Origin: Deltaproteobacteria bacterium UBA6930
GTDB lineage: Bacteria > Myxococcota_A > UBA9160 > UBA6930
Reading direction: 5' to 3'
Assembly: GCA_002450755.1 (NCBI GenBank)
Contig: DKAI01000031.1
Coordinates: 1-16,965, forward strand
Length of the DNA: 16,965 bases
The translations under genes and the position numbers were made by a program. The stretch's first letter is position 1; each line of letters starts with the position of its first letter. Below are positions 7,575 to 14,676 of the stretch, one piece after another. The notes under the pieces were generated by a model. It made no database searches. It was not told the DNA's origin and saw nothing but the letters and a program-made list of their open reading frames with translations.

Positions 7575-8528
7575 CTAATACCCCAGTGTACGATTCACTT
7601 CATTTCGAAGAGAATTCCCGACTTCAAGTGCCGATAAATTGTATACAAAGATATTCGCCAAACGATCCTCATACCCTGGGAACCAACCCGAAAGATGTGG
7701 GGTTACAATTGTATTCGGAGCATCCCAAATTGGATCATTTGGAGAAAGGGGCTCTTGAGAAAACACATCCATTGCGGCTCCACGCAACAATCCTCTTTCT
7801 AGCCTTTTAATAAGCGCGTTCTCATCGACTATCCCTCCTCTAGCTAGATTGATTAACACTGCTTTTTTAGGCATTGCCTCCAAAATTTCGTCATTTACAA
7901 AGCCACGAGTCTCGGGTGTAAGAGGCAAAAGAACAATTACAAAATCCGCATCGCAAACTATTTCTTTCGTTTTTTCTGGTGTCACAACCAAGCTAACATT
8001 TTGAAGCGCCTCCCCTCCTCTTCGAGTACCTGAGACAATCATGTTCATAGCGCGAAATACTCGAGCCACCTCTTTTCCTATAGAACCAATCCCCAGGATT
8101 GACACTCTCTTATCTCGTAACATTCCGAGACTATGATATTTCCAGTGGTGTTTAGCTTTTTCCTCAAGCCATGTAGGTATCCTTTTTTCAAAGGCAAGAA
8201 CCATTGCCAAAGCAAATTCGGCCATGTATTCCCCATGGATACCTCTTGCATTCGTCACTCTAACCCTAGAAGGAAGATCTGAGGCTGGAAGAACCGCATC
8301 AACACCCGCACCGGTCGTCTGAAGCAGACGGAGCATTACGGCTCTTGCCCACTCTCCTCTCGGGGGTCGAAAAGCTATTAGAGCCTCGACCTCTTCAATT
8401 CCAGCCAAAAATGCCTCTTCCTTCGTCCAAGCAACTATTTCTCGATCCGGAAGTTTTTTCTCAATAGCAGTTATAAGTCGTTCCGGTTTGGGATGATAAA
8501 TATGAATTTTACGAATTCGAGAGGCCAT
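7575..8528 (-). CDS. D-2-hydroxyacid dehydrogenase, NAD-binding
   Basis: An oxidoreductase interconverting 2-hydroxy and 2-oxo acids (glyoxylate/hydroxypyruvate reductase-like family). The NAD-binding domain has G146-x-G148-x2-G151 (GIGSIG). The catalytic set is R230 (NLARGGIVDE), E259 (FSQEPL) and H278 (TPHLSG); the 29-residue Arg-Glu spacing matches known family members. GTRRGG after the second strand suggests NADP may be accepted. The length of 317 residues is typical, and the substrate domain is N-terminal. Shine-Dalgarno support for the ATG is weak (GGAAA). It is the first gene of a two-gene minus-strand unit with the SDR. It is divergent from the SCP2 operon across 138 bases, which must hold promoters for both directions. 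Confidence 0.88.
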   Translation of the reverse strand: MASRIRKIHIYHPKPERLITAIEKKLPDREIVAWTKEEAFLAGIEEVEALIAFRPPRGEWARAVMLRLLQTTGAGVDAVLPASDLPSRVRVTNARGIHGEYMAEFALAMVLAFEKRIPTWLEEKAKHHWKYHSLGMLRDKRVSILGIGSIGKEVARVFRAMNMIVSGTRRGGEALQNVSLVVTPEKTKEIVCDADFVIVLLPLTPETRGFVNDEILEAMPKKAVLINLARGGIVDENALIKRLERGLLRGAAMDVFSQEPLSPNDPIWDAPNTIVTPHLSGWFPGYEDRLANIFVYNLSALEVGNSLRNEVNRTLGY

Positions 8529-8666
8529 GGTTCACGTTTTCCAGAGCGCCGTGCAAAAAAGCCGTGTTCACCATTGTAGCTCGGCGATCGCAGGGTCTAC
8601 ACTAGCACCTATAGTTTTACTCAAATTAGAGTTTTGCAAACACATACTCTCAAGGAAAGAAAACCG

Positions 8667-9056
8667 ATGGAATTCCCAAGTCTTCTGTTTATTGAATCCC
8701 TCCAAGAAGCCTTAAACAAAGATTCCGACTTTAACAGGGTAACCAAGTGGTCGGACGTAAAAGTACTTCTCGGTATTGGAGAACGACAGTACTGGCTCAA
8801 ACTCTACGGCGGCGAGGTGATAGATGTAATGGAATATCATCCCCTTGCTAATCCCTTAGGTTGGGATTATATGATTTCGGGAGATCACGAAGTCTGGACC
8901 GAACTCCGAAAGACAGCTGCCCCGAAAAACGTCGGCGCTGCGCTCCTAAACTCAGGACGCATTTGTGTTGACGGAAATATGCTCCAGGCCAACCGTATGT
9001 ACGAGTCTACTTTCATACTTATAAATAAGATTCGCGAAATCACGACAACATCTTAG
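8667..9056 (+). CDS. Small SCP2-like (sterol-carrier/lipid-binding fold) protein
   Basis: A 129-residue soluble protein that I read as a distant SCP2-type fold, a hydrophobic-cavity protein that binds lipids or acyl-CoAs in other systems. The pattern that suggests this is a strand pair with WLKLYGGEVIDV, the segment SGDHEVWTEL (71-80), then GAALLNSGRICVDGNMLQ (90-107) before a final helix. This resembles the SCP2 layout in which an 'al..G.i.v.Gd' strand follows the binding helix. Similarity is modest and the ligand is unknown. ATG 8667 is chosen because AAGGAAAG at 8652-8659 lies 7 bases upstream; an upstream TTG at 8634 has no such support. It is the first gene of a four-gene unit and ends 10 bases before the hydrolase gene. 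Confidence 0.6.
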   Translation: MEFPSLLFIESLQEALNKDSDFNRVTKWSDVKVLLGIGERQYWLKLYGGEVIDVMEYHPLANPLGWDYMISGDHEVWTELRKTAAPKNVGAALLNSGRICVDGNMLQANRMYESTFILINKIREITTTS

Positions 9057-9066
9057 GAGGTAATCA

Positions 9067-9885
9067 ATGAGCCGAGAAATTACCGGTCATTACGTATCTG
9101 TTCAAAATTCCAGGGCTTTCTATGACGAGTGTGGCGAAGGTATCCCTCTCGTCTGCATCCACATGGGCGGCGCGTGTTCTCTTCAGTGGCGACACTTTTT
9201 GCCTTTAATGGCGGACCAGGGATTGAGAGTAATCGCGCCAGATTTACCAGGGCATTCCAGATCCTACCCCGTGAACTGGACACCCTTTAACAAAATCAGA
9301 GACTATGCAGATTGGGTTATGGATTTCATTAAGGCCGTGTGTCCAGACCAAGCGCCGATTGTTTGTGGGAGTGGCATTGGTGGTGACATGACGATGCAGT
9401 TGGCATGTCACTATCCGACTGAAATCCGCGCCGGGATGGCCTTTGAATGTGCAGCATCGACGTCAGGATCCCTAAACTTTTTATCTGAATACAGAGATGC
9501 TCACACGTACCCAGGTTTTCAAGCAATGGTGGATTTAGTTTCTACTTCCGCAATGTATTACCCTTGCGACGAGGAGAAAGTAATCGAATCTAAATGGCAA
9601 CACCGCTGCACCTATCAAGGCAGTATGGTTGGAGATATGGAAGCTTGGAATGATCACGATGTTCGAGAGGACTTAAAGAAAGTGAAGTGCCCCCTCTTTT
9701 TGTTTAAGGGCGAAGGCGACTATCATATTTCGGACCAAGCGGTTTCGGACACATTGGCCTTAATCCCGGAAGGCCTCGGCGAAGGGGCAATCGGAAAAGA
9801 AATGGGCCATCTAATAATGATGGAAGAACCTGAAAAACTTGCCAATGCATGCATTACATTTCTTAAGAATAGATCAATAATTTAG
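9067..9885 (+). CDS. Alpha/beta-hydrolase-fold protein lacking the nucleophile serine
   Basis: A clear alpha/beta hydrolase fold of 272 residues. It has the oxyanion strand IHMGGACSLQW (31-41), APDLPGHSRS (57-66), the elbow strand PIVCGSGIGGDM (97-108), the acid D218 (FKGEGDYHIS) and the histidine H248 (EMGHLIMMEEPE). The usual elbow is G-x-S-x-G-G. Here it reads G101-S102-G103-I104-G105-G106, so glycine occupies the nucleophile position and serine sits one residue early. Either the protein is not a serine hydrolase (binding protein, lyase-like or cofactor-independent enzyme) or it uses a shifted serine, which the isoleucine two residues on makes unlikely. A very strong ribosome site (TAGGAGG) precedes the ATG. 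It lies mid-operon between the SCP2-like and carbonic anhydrase genes. Confidence 0.9.
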   Translation: MSREITGHYVSVQNSRAFYDECGEGIPLVCIHMGGACSLQWRHFLPLMADQGLRVIAPDLPGHSRSYPVNWTPFNKIRDYADWVMDFIKAVCPDQAPIVCGSGIGGDMTMQLACHYPTEIRAGMAFECAASTSGSLNFLSEYRDAHTYPGFQAMVDLVSTSAMYYPCDEEKVIESKWQHRCTYQGSMVGDMEAWNDHDVREDLKKVKCPLFLFKGEGDYHISDQAVSDTLALIPEGLGEGAIGKEMGHLIMMEEPEKLANACITFLKNRSII

Positions 9886-9902
9886 CTATAGGCACACCAG
9901 AT

Positions 9903-10394
9903 ATGAACTCAATTGAAGATTGTTTAAACAATAACGTTACCTACGCAGAAGCCTTTTCTGTTGGCTCCCTTCCTGCGCCTCCGCGAAAAAGGCTGGCAAT
10001 CGTTACATGCATGGATGCAAGACTAGAAACGGGATCCGCGCTGGGTTTAAACGAGGGCGATGCCCATATTATCCGCAATGCAGGAGGCGTCGTAACAGAC
10101 GACGTAATTCGGTCGCTCATTATTTCGCAGCGTCTTTTACAAACCAGAGAGATCATGGTTTTGCATCATTCCGGATGTGGAATGCTTACCTTTACTGACC
10201 AGAGTCTCAAAGATTCTCTTGAGGAAGAGACTGGAATCAGGCCTTCATTTTCGATTGAAACATTTAGCAATCTAGAAGACGATGTTCGCCAATCCATAGC
10301 GAGAATCCAGTCAAGTCCATTTATCCCGCACAAAGAAAATATACGAGGTTTTATATACAAAGTTGAAACTGGAAGGATTCACGAAGTGAAGTAA
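9903..10394 (+). CDS. Beta-class carbonic anhydrase, short Rv1284-like type
   Basis: A zinc enzyme family interconverting CO2 and bicarbonate. Zinc ligands are visible: C36 with the Asp-Arg dyad D38/R40 (TCMDARL), then H89 and C92 (HHSGCGM). The core also has IIRNAGG (56-62). The length of 163 residues and the overall plan match the small beta-carbonic anhydrases related to mycobacterial Rv1284 rather than the longer Can/CynT type. No signal peptide is seen, so it is cytoplasmic. The ribosome site is weak. It starts 17 bases after the hydrolase gene and ends 28 bases before the M20 gene, so it looks co-transcribed. It may supply or remove bicarbonate or CO2 for a neighbouring reaction, which is speculation from position. 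Some proteins of this subgroup may have other substrates. Confidence 0.88.
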   Translation: MNSIEDCLNNNVTYAEAFSVGSLPAPPRKRLAIVTCMDARLETGSALGLNEGDAHIIRNAGGVVTDDVIRSLIISQRLLQTREIMVLHHSGCGMLTFTDQSLKDSLEEETGIRPSFSIETFSNLEDDVRQSIARIQSSPFIPHKENIRGFIYKVETGRIHEVK

Positions 10395-10422
10395 TTCAAC
10401 CTTTCAAGGAGCAATATAAGAA

Positions 10423-11778
10423 ATGACCGCCACCTTCAGACTACTCCCACAATTTCTTTTGAGTATATTTATTTCTAGCACTGCTCTATCAAGTGCGACC
10501 AAAACGTACGCGAACGAAGTACTCAACGAAGCTATCGATCGTGATTACTCGTACCTAGAATCAATTTACATTGATATTCACAAAAACCCGGAGCTCCACG
10601 ATCAAGAAAGAGAAACTAGCGCTCGTCTCGCTGCCGAAATGGAGAAGGCTGGATTCACGGTTCAAACACGTATCGGGGGTTATGGTGTAGTCGGAATTCT
10701 AAAGAATGGAGAGGGGCCGGTCCTAGCAATCCGCACAGTGATGGACGCACTGCCTATAAAGGAAAATACAAACCTTCCCTATGCAAGTGGGGTTACTGCG
10801 ATTGCTGCGGACGGCACCGAAGTCCCGGTATCACATTCCTGCGGACACGACGCCATGATGGCTTCGAGTATCGGGGCCATTCGATTCCTGAGTACTATGC
10901 GTGAAAAATGGGAAGGTACGCTGATTCTTATCGCCCAACCGGCCGATGAAAACCTTGTGGGCGCGCGAGGAATGATTGAAGACGGTCTCTTATCTAAAAT
11001 TCCAAGGCCGGATTACATAGTGGGCTATCACCTTTTGCCCACTTTTCCCAGCCAAAAAGTCGCCTGGGTAAAAGGCCATGTGACTACCGGAGCGGAAACT
11101 GCGACAATAATTGTCCGCGGAATACCAGGTCACGGTTCATTTCCGGAGGATGCTAAGGACCCGGTCCCATTGGCAGCCCAGATAGTACTTGCCCTACAAA
11201 CTTTAATAACGAGGGAAGTGTCACCACTTGAAGTAGCTTCTTTAAACATCGGATCAATTCACGGTGGATTCGAAGTCAATGCTATCCCGGAAAAGGTAGA
11301 GCTAAAACTCACAACTCGGTTCTACTCGGAAAGAGTTCGAGACCAGTTAATAACCGGTATAGAACGGATAGCTATCAACCAAGCTAAGGCGTACGGAATA
11401 CCAGATGAGCTACTCCCGATAGTCACGTTTCTCCCTTCCGGCTTAAATTCATCTTATAACGATCCTGATCTTACACAACTTGCCGTGAAGGGATTTCAGG
11501 ATGCACTTGGAGAAGAAAACGTTTTGGAAACCAAAAAGATTCTTGGTACCGATGAGACGAATGCATTCTCTTATGCCTATGAACCGGCCGTTCCACTCTT
11601 GTTTTTCTTCTATGGAAGCTCAAATCCTAAAGCACTTGAAGCCTCAAAAAACGGGGGAGCCCCCTTACCGAGTTTACATTCTGCTGAGTTCGCCCCAGAA
11701 CTCAAACCCACTCTAAATACGGGAACAAAAGCTCTCATTGGTCTCACTCTAAGTGTTTTGGAGAAGAAAACTAGATAA
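10423..11778 (+). CDS. Exported M20-family amidohydrolase (hippurate/IAA-amino-acid hydrolase-like)
   Basis: A dinuclear metalloenzyme family that splits N-acyl amino acids and related amides. The N-terminus is a signal peptide (hydrophobic 7-24, likely cut after TYA at about residue 30), so the enzyme acts outside the cytoplasm. The expected M20D metal ligands are present: C140 and H142 (SCGHD), E176, H203 (GYHLLP) and H419 (SLHSAE). The catalytic acidic pair normally reads Glu-Glu (QPAEE) but here is D175-E176 (QPADEN), so the general base is Asp. The dimerisation domain sits between about 215 and 330. AAGGAG lies 11 bases before the ATG, slightly far. It is the last gene of the four-gene unit. 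Its end is 12 bases from the convergent tRNA-Arg. No terminator is seen. Confidence 0.9.
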   Translation: MTATFRLLPQFLLSIFISSTALSSATKTYANEVLNEAIDRDYSYLESIYIDIHKNPELHDQERETSARLAAEMEKAGFTVQTRIGGYGVVGILKNGEGPVLAIRTVMDALPIKENTNLPYASGVTAIAADGTEVPVSHSCGHDAMMASSIGAIRFLSTMREKWEGTLILIAQPADENLVGARGMIEDGLLSKIPRPDYIVGYHLLPTFPSQKVAWVKGHVTTGAETATIIVRGIPGHGSFPEDAKDPVPLAAQIVLALQTLITREVSPLEVASLNIGSIHGGFEVNAIPEKVELKLTTRFYSERVRDQLITGIERIAINQAKAYGIPDELLPIVTFLPSGLNSSYNDPDLTQLAVKGFQDALGEENVLETKKILGTDETNAFSYAYEPAVPLLFFFYGSSNPKALEASKNGGAPLPSLHSAEFAPELKPTLNTGTKALIGLTLSVLEKKTR

Positions 11779-11790
11779 AATCAGCTCGTA

Positions 11791-11867
11791 TGGTGACCCG
11801 GGCGCGATTCGAACGCGCGACCCCCAGCTTCGGAGGCTGGTGCTCTATCCAGCTGAGCTACCGGGCC
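11791..11867 (-). tRNA. tRNA-Arg (anticodon CCG), CCA encoded
   Basis: The minus strand folds into a full cloverleaf of 77 bases: acceptor GGCCCGG/CCGGGTC with one G-T pair, D stem GCTC/GAGC, anticodon stem CCAGC/GCTGG with loop CTCCGAA, T stem GCGCG/CGCGC with loop TTCGAAT, then A and an encoded CCA. Anticodon CCG reads the codon CGG. It lies 62 bases downstream of tRNA-Val on the same strand, probably as one precursor. I see no intrinsic terminator between it and the M20 gene end 12 bases away. Confidence 0.97.
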
Positions 11868-11929
11868 TTGATCGTAAAATGTACACGTGTCTCAATTCCT
11901 TGTCTCTACCAAAGATTGAACTAAAAATT

Positions 11930-12006
11930 TGGTGGGACGTACTGGATTCGAACCAGCGACCTCTGCGGTGTGAGCACAGCGCTCTAGCCAACTGAGCTAA
12001 CGTCCC
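11930..12006 (-). tRNA. tRNA-Val (anticodon CAC), CCA encoded
   Basis: A 77-base cloverleaf on the minus strand: acceptor GGGACGT/ACGTCCC, D stem GCTC/GAGC, anticodon stem CTGTG/CGCAG with one G-T pair and loop CTCACAC, T stem GCTGG/CCAGT with loop TTCGAAT, discriminator A and an encoded CCA. Anticodon CAC reads GUG. It is the first gene of a Val-Arg pair. A possible but poor promoter lies upstream: TATTAT (12016-12021, minus) with TTGCAA (12042-12047), 20 bases apart, which is longer than ideal. Confidence 0.96.
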
Positions 12007-12120
12007 CGAAATGAGATAATAGCGGCACCCAAAATATTGCCTTGCAAATCTGAATAAAGACTTCGAGTAAATTTAGGTTAAAAGAGCGAGTCTTTTCCAA
12101 TACTCTGGAACAAAGCATAT

Positions 12121-12147
12121 TTGACAGTTTCTCATTCAACCTATATC
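12121..12147 (+). promoter_or_regulatory. Candidate sigma-70-like promoter for the HapK-like gene
   Basis: A perfect -35 hexamer TTGACA lies at 12121-12126. The best -10 candidate is TATATC at 12142-12147, a short 15-base spacing. It lies 40 bases before the ATG of the HapK-like gene. The in-frame TTG at 12121 is therefore read as part of a promoter and not as a start codon. The weak spacing keeps confidence low. Confidence 0.35.
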
Positions 12148-12186
12148 GCTAATTTATTATCAAATACAGCCCTTCAAGGAGAAGCC

Positions 12187-12546
12187 ATGGATAAACCAAG
12201 AACAATGATTCTTCTTACTTATAAAATTGGGAGTCACGTTGACCCCGAAGTCTACGAGGACTGGCTTCGATCAACAGACAACCCCTTCTTCAACAACATT
12301 CCGGGAGTAAAACGATACGCCAATTGGAAAGTCGTTGACGAAATGGTCGGCACAGTGGAATTCACACACTACGACCTACTCGAAATCGAAGATTTAGCCT
12401 CATGGAAAACTGTTTGGGACAACAAGAGCCTACAAGAATTTGCAAATGCCTGGACAGAGCAGTGGTCTATCCACGGAACAGGGGTCGAATATGAGGGACT
12501 GAACTATCAGGTCGTATTAGCAGAGGAGATTGCCGCTCCGGATTAA
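12187..12546 (+). CDS. HapK-like dimeric alpha/beta-barrel protein
   Basis: A 119-residue protein with the layout of a ferredoxin-like alpha/beta barrel: first strand MILLTYKIGSHVDP (7-20), the helix PEVYEDWLRSTD (20-31), a strand with VKRYANWKVV (41-50), then HYDLLEIEDLASWK (61-74) and a helix containing FANAWTEQW. The pattern 'l..gvDpe.Ye.W.r..D.p....ipgVk.y' with a later Y-D-x-x-E-I resembles the REDY/HapK family, first seen near prodigiosin-type pathways but widespread with unknown roles. EthD-like proteins are an alternative. ATG 12187 is chosen because AAGGAG at 12176-12181 precedes it by 5 bases. It is a single gene, ending 13 bases from the convergent pyrG. I assign no reaction. Confidence 0.65.
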   Translation: MDKPRTMILLTYKIGSHVDPEVYEDWLRSTDNPFFNNIPGVKRYANWKVVDEMVGTVEFTHYDLLEIEDLASWKTVWDNKSLQEFANAWTEQWSIHGTGVEYEGLNYQVVLAEEIAAPD

Positions 12547-12559
12547 CACCAAAGCTCCC

Positions 12560-14170
12560 TCAATGCTCTAACCCGTCACTCCTAGACCGAGCTGCGCGAA
12601 TAAAAGATACGAATAATGGATGGGGCGCAAAAGGAGTAGATTTAAATTCAGGATGAAACTGGGAACCTAAGAACCATGGATGGTCGGAGATCTCAACAAC
12701 TTCCACAAGCTTTCCATCGGGAGACGACCCCGACAACATCAAACCCGCATTCTCTAAACGCTCTCGATACTCGGGGTTAAATTCATAGCGATGCCTGTGG
12801 CGCTCGGAGATATCAAACGTGCCGTAGGCGGAATGTGCCACTGTCCCTTCACGCAAACTGCAAGGGTACCCTCCTAACCGCATCGTACCCCCAGTGCCCT
12901 CAATTTCGCGTTGTTCCGGCATAAAATCGATTACTGGGTGAGGTGTTGAGGCATCCACCTCAGTAGAGTTTGCAGATTTCAAGCCTGCGACATTTCGTGC
13001 GAATTCGATAACACATATTTGCATACCAAAGCAGATGCCAAAAAAGGGGATTTTTTGTTCCCGCGCGTATCGTACAGCTTCGATTTTCCCTGCAGTTCCT
13101 CTTGAACCAAACCCATGTGGAACCAAAATCCCGTGAGCCTGCGACAAAACTGCAGTGTCTGTAAGTTTCTCTGAGTCAAGGTAATCGATCTTTACACTAC
13201 ATCGATTTCCGATACCGCCGTGATACAGAGCCTCATTCAAACTTTTATAGGCATCAGAAAGATCAACATACTTTCCGACCATTGCAATCCGGACTTCAGC
13301 TTCAGGAGCTTTCAAAGAACGAATTAACTCTTCCCAAGCTCCCAAATTAGGCGCACCTGTCCAAATCCCAAGAACACGTGTGATTTTCTCATCTAAGCCT
13401 TCTTCGTTAAAAGCGAGAGGAAGTTCGTAAATATTATCTACATCCTTAGCTGTTACAACTGCATCCTCATCCACATTACAGAACAAACCAATCTTTGATT
13501 TTACGGATCTAGGAAGATGTCTATCAGTTCGACAGAGAATTATATCGGGAGCAATACCTACACTTTGTAATTCCTTAACAGAATGTTGAAGTGGCTTAGT
13601 CTTCAATTCGCCAACTGCCGCAATAAAAGGCACAAGTGCAAGATGTACGTTACAAACGTTCTCGCGACCTACATCCGCGCGAAACTGCCTTATAGCCTCA
13701 AGAAAAGGGAGGGATTCTATATCGCCTACCGTACCACCTACTTCTACAATCAAAATGTCAACATTTTCTCCCGCCCTGTGAATTCTTTCTTTTATTTCAT
13801 CTGTAACATGAGGAATCACCTGAACGGTCCCACCCAGATACTCTCCCCTTCTCTCTTTTCCGATTACAGAGTCGTAGACCCGACCCGCTGTTACATTATT
13901 TTGAGAATTTGCCTCCATGTGCGTAAAACGCTCGTAGTGACCAAGGTCAAGATCCGTCTCGACGCCATCCTCAGTTACATATACCTCGCCGTGTTGGATG
14001 GGATTCATCGTTCCGGGGTCTACATTCAAATACGGATCCAACTTTAGAAAGTTGACCTTTAATCCCCTTGCCTCCAGTAACGAGCCGATTGCGGCAGAAG
14101 AGAGCCCTTTTCCTAAGCCGGAGAGAACGCCTCCTGTCACAAAGATGAACTTTAGAGGTTTAGCAGTCAC
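12560..14170 (-). CDS. pyrG: CTP synthase
   Basis: Makes CTP from UTP, ATP and glutamine, the last step of pyrimidine nucleotide synthesis. The N-terminal synthetase domain has the phosphate loop GGVLSGLGKG (13-22), KLDPYLNVDPGTM (43-55) and GHYERF (77-82). The glutaminase domain (about 290-530) has the nucleophile C380 (FFGICFGMQ) and the H506-x-E508 pair (FHPEF). The 536 residues are close to the usual 545. The start is GTG, supported by GAGGAG a few bases upstream. The oxyanion-loop motif usually written PGGFG reads P351-H352-G353-F354-G355, an unusual substitution next to the glutaminase site. It follows the Nudix gene by 13 bases and is very likely in one transcript with it. No terminator is visible in the 13-base gap to the convergent gene. 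Confidence 0.98.
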   Translation of the reverse strand: MTAKPLKFIFVTGGVLSGLGKGLSSAAIGSLLEARGLKVNFLKLDPYLNVDPGTMNPIQHGEVYVTEDGVETDLDLGHYERFTHMEANSQNNVTAGRVYDSVIGKERRGEYLGGTVQVIPHVTDEIKERIHRAGENVDILIVEVGGTVGDIESLPFLEAIRQFRADVGRENVCNVHLALVPFIAAVGELKTKPLQHSVKELQSVGIAPDIILCRTDRHLPRSVKSKIGLFCNVDEDAVVTAKDVDNIYELPLAFNEEGLDEKITRVLGIWTGAPNLGAWEELIRSLKAPEAEVRIAMVGKYVDLSDAYKSLNEALYHGGIGNRCSVKIDYLDSEKLTDTAVLSQAHGILVPHGFGSRGTAGKIEAVRYAREQKIPFFGICFGMQICVIEFARNVAGLKSANSTEVDASTPHPVIDFMPEQREIEGTGGTMRLGGYPCSLREGTVAHSAYGTFDISERHRHRYEFNPEYRERLENAGLMLSGSSPDGKLVEVVEISDHPWFLGSQFHPEFKSTPFAPHPLFVSFIRAARSRSDGLEH

Positions 14171-14183
14171 GAATGCTCCTCAA

Positions 14184-14645
14184 TTATCGAACCACAACAC
14201 TAACTTTTTGCTCAACAGCATCCCGTACACGAACGACATGGATAGGTACGAACGGCTCGGGCATCTCTGTAACGGGGAAAAAACCTATATCCAAAGTTTC
14301 CTCTGGTGTAGTTGGCTCTCCCTGTTCCAAGGCTGTCCCTTTGAAACAGAGATTTACGGCCTGTACACGGTCACCGTTAGAGTAGGCAATAACCTGGGTT
14401 TTCGGGTCAGAATAAATTCCAATCAACGCTCCAACCTTTATTTTGAAGCCTGTTTCTTCGAAAACTTCTCTCTCGACGGCCTTCGTCACAGATTCTCCGG
14501 GCTCGACGTACCCACCAGGCAAGCCCCATTTCCCGTTATCACTGCGACGCATTAGCAAGATTTCTTCTGCATTCTCGCACTTCTGGACTACCGACGATAC
14601 CGACAAACGAACTGTCTGCGGGTAATCGGCGAAATAAGTCGACAA
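14184..14645 (-). CDS. Nudix hydrolase
   Basis: A pyrophosphohydrolase of 153 residues acting on nucleoside diphosphates linked to another moiety. The Nudix box is exact: G45-x5-E51-x7-R59-E60-V61-x-E63-E64-x-G66-F67. WGLPGGYVEPGES before and within the box and NLCFKGT after it are typical of nucleotide-triphosphate or ADP-ribose-type enzymes, but the substrate cannot be told. The start is TTG at 14645, with GGGGAAG about 6 bases upstream; no better start is available in frame. It lies immediately upstream of pyrG, 13 bases apart, downstream of a strong-looking promoter at 14677-14706. A role in sanitising or balancing the nucleotide pool beside CTP synthesis is an inference from context. Confidence 0.88.
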   Translation of the reverse strand: MSTYFADYPQTVRLSVSSVVQKCENAEEILLMRRSDNGKWGLPGGYVEPGESVTKAVEREVFEETGFKIKVGALIGIYSDPKTQVIAYSNGDRVQAVNLCFKGTALEQGEPTTPEETLDIGFFPVTEMPEPFVPIHVVRVRDAVEQKVSVVVR

Positions 14646-14676
14646 AGCGTTCTTCCCCTGTGAATCGGTCTTGAGA

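Noticed and set aside
11753..11995. An 80-codon plus-strand reading frame with peptides such as AIRTRDPQLRRL and DSNQRPLRC
   Set aside because: These are the well-known false translations of the antisense strand of tRNA genes. The two tRNAs here fold fully and explain the sequence.
12121..12186. TTG at 12121 as start of the HapK-like protein
   Set aside because: It coincides with a perfect TTGACA -35 hexamer. The ATG at 12187 has a proper AAGGAG site, and the extension resembles no family N-terminus.
12187..12546. Membership of a prodigiosin-like biosynthetic cluster because of HapK similarity
   Set aside because: No other pathway gene is nearby; the neighbours are tRNAs and pyrG.
13583..14555. 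Long plus-strand frames opposite pyrG and the Nudix gene
   Set aside because: They are antisense shadows of strongly conserved genes, with no ribosome site or recognisable motif.
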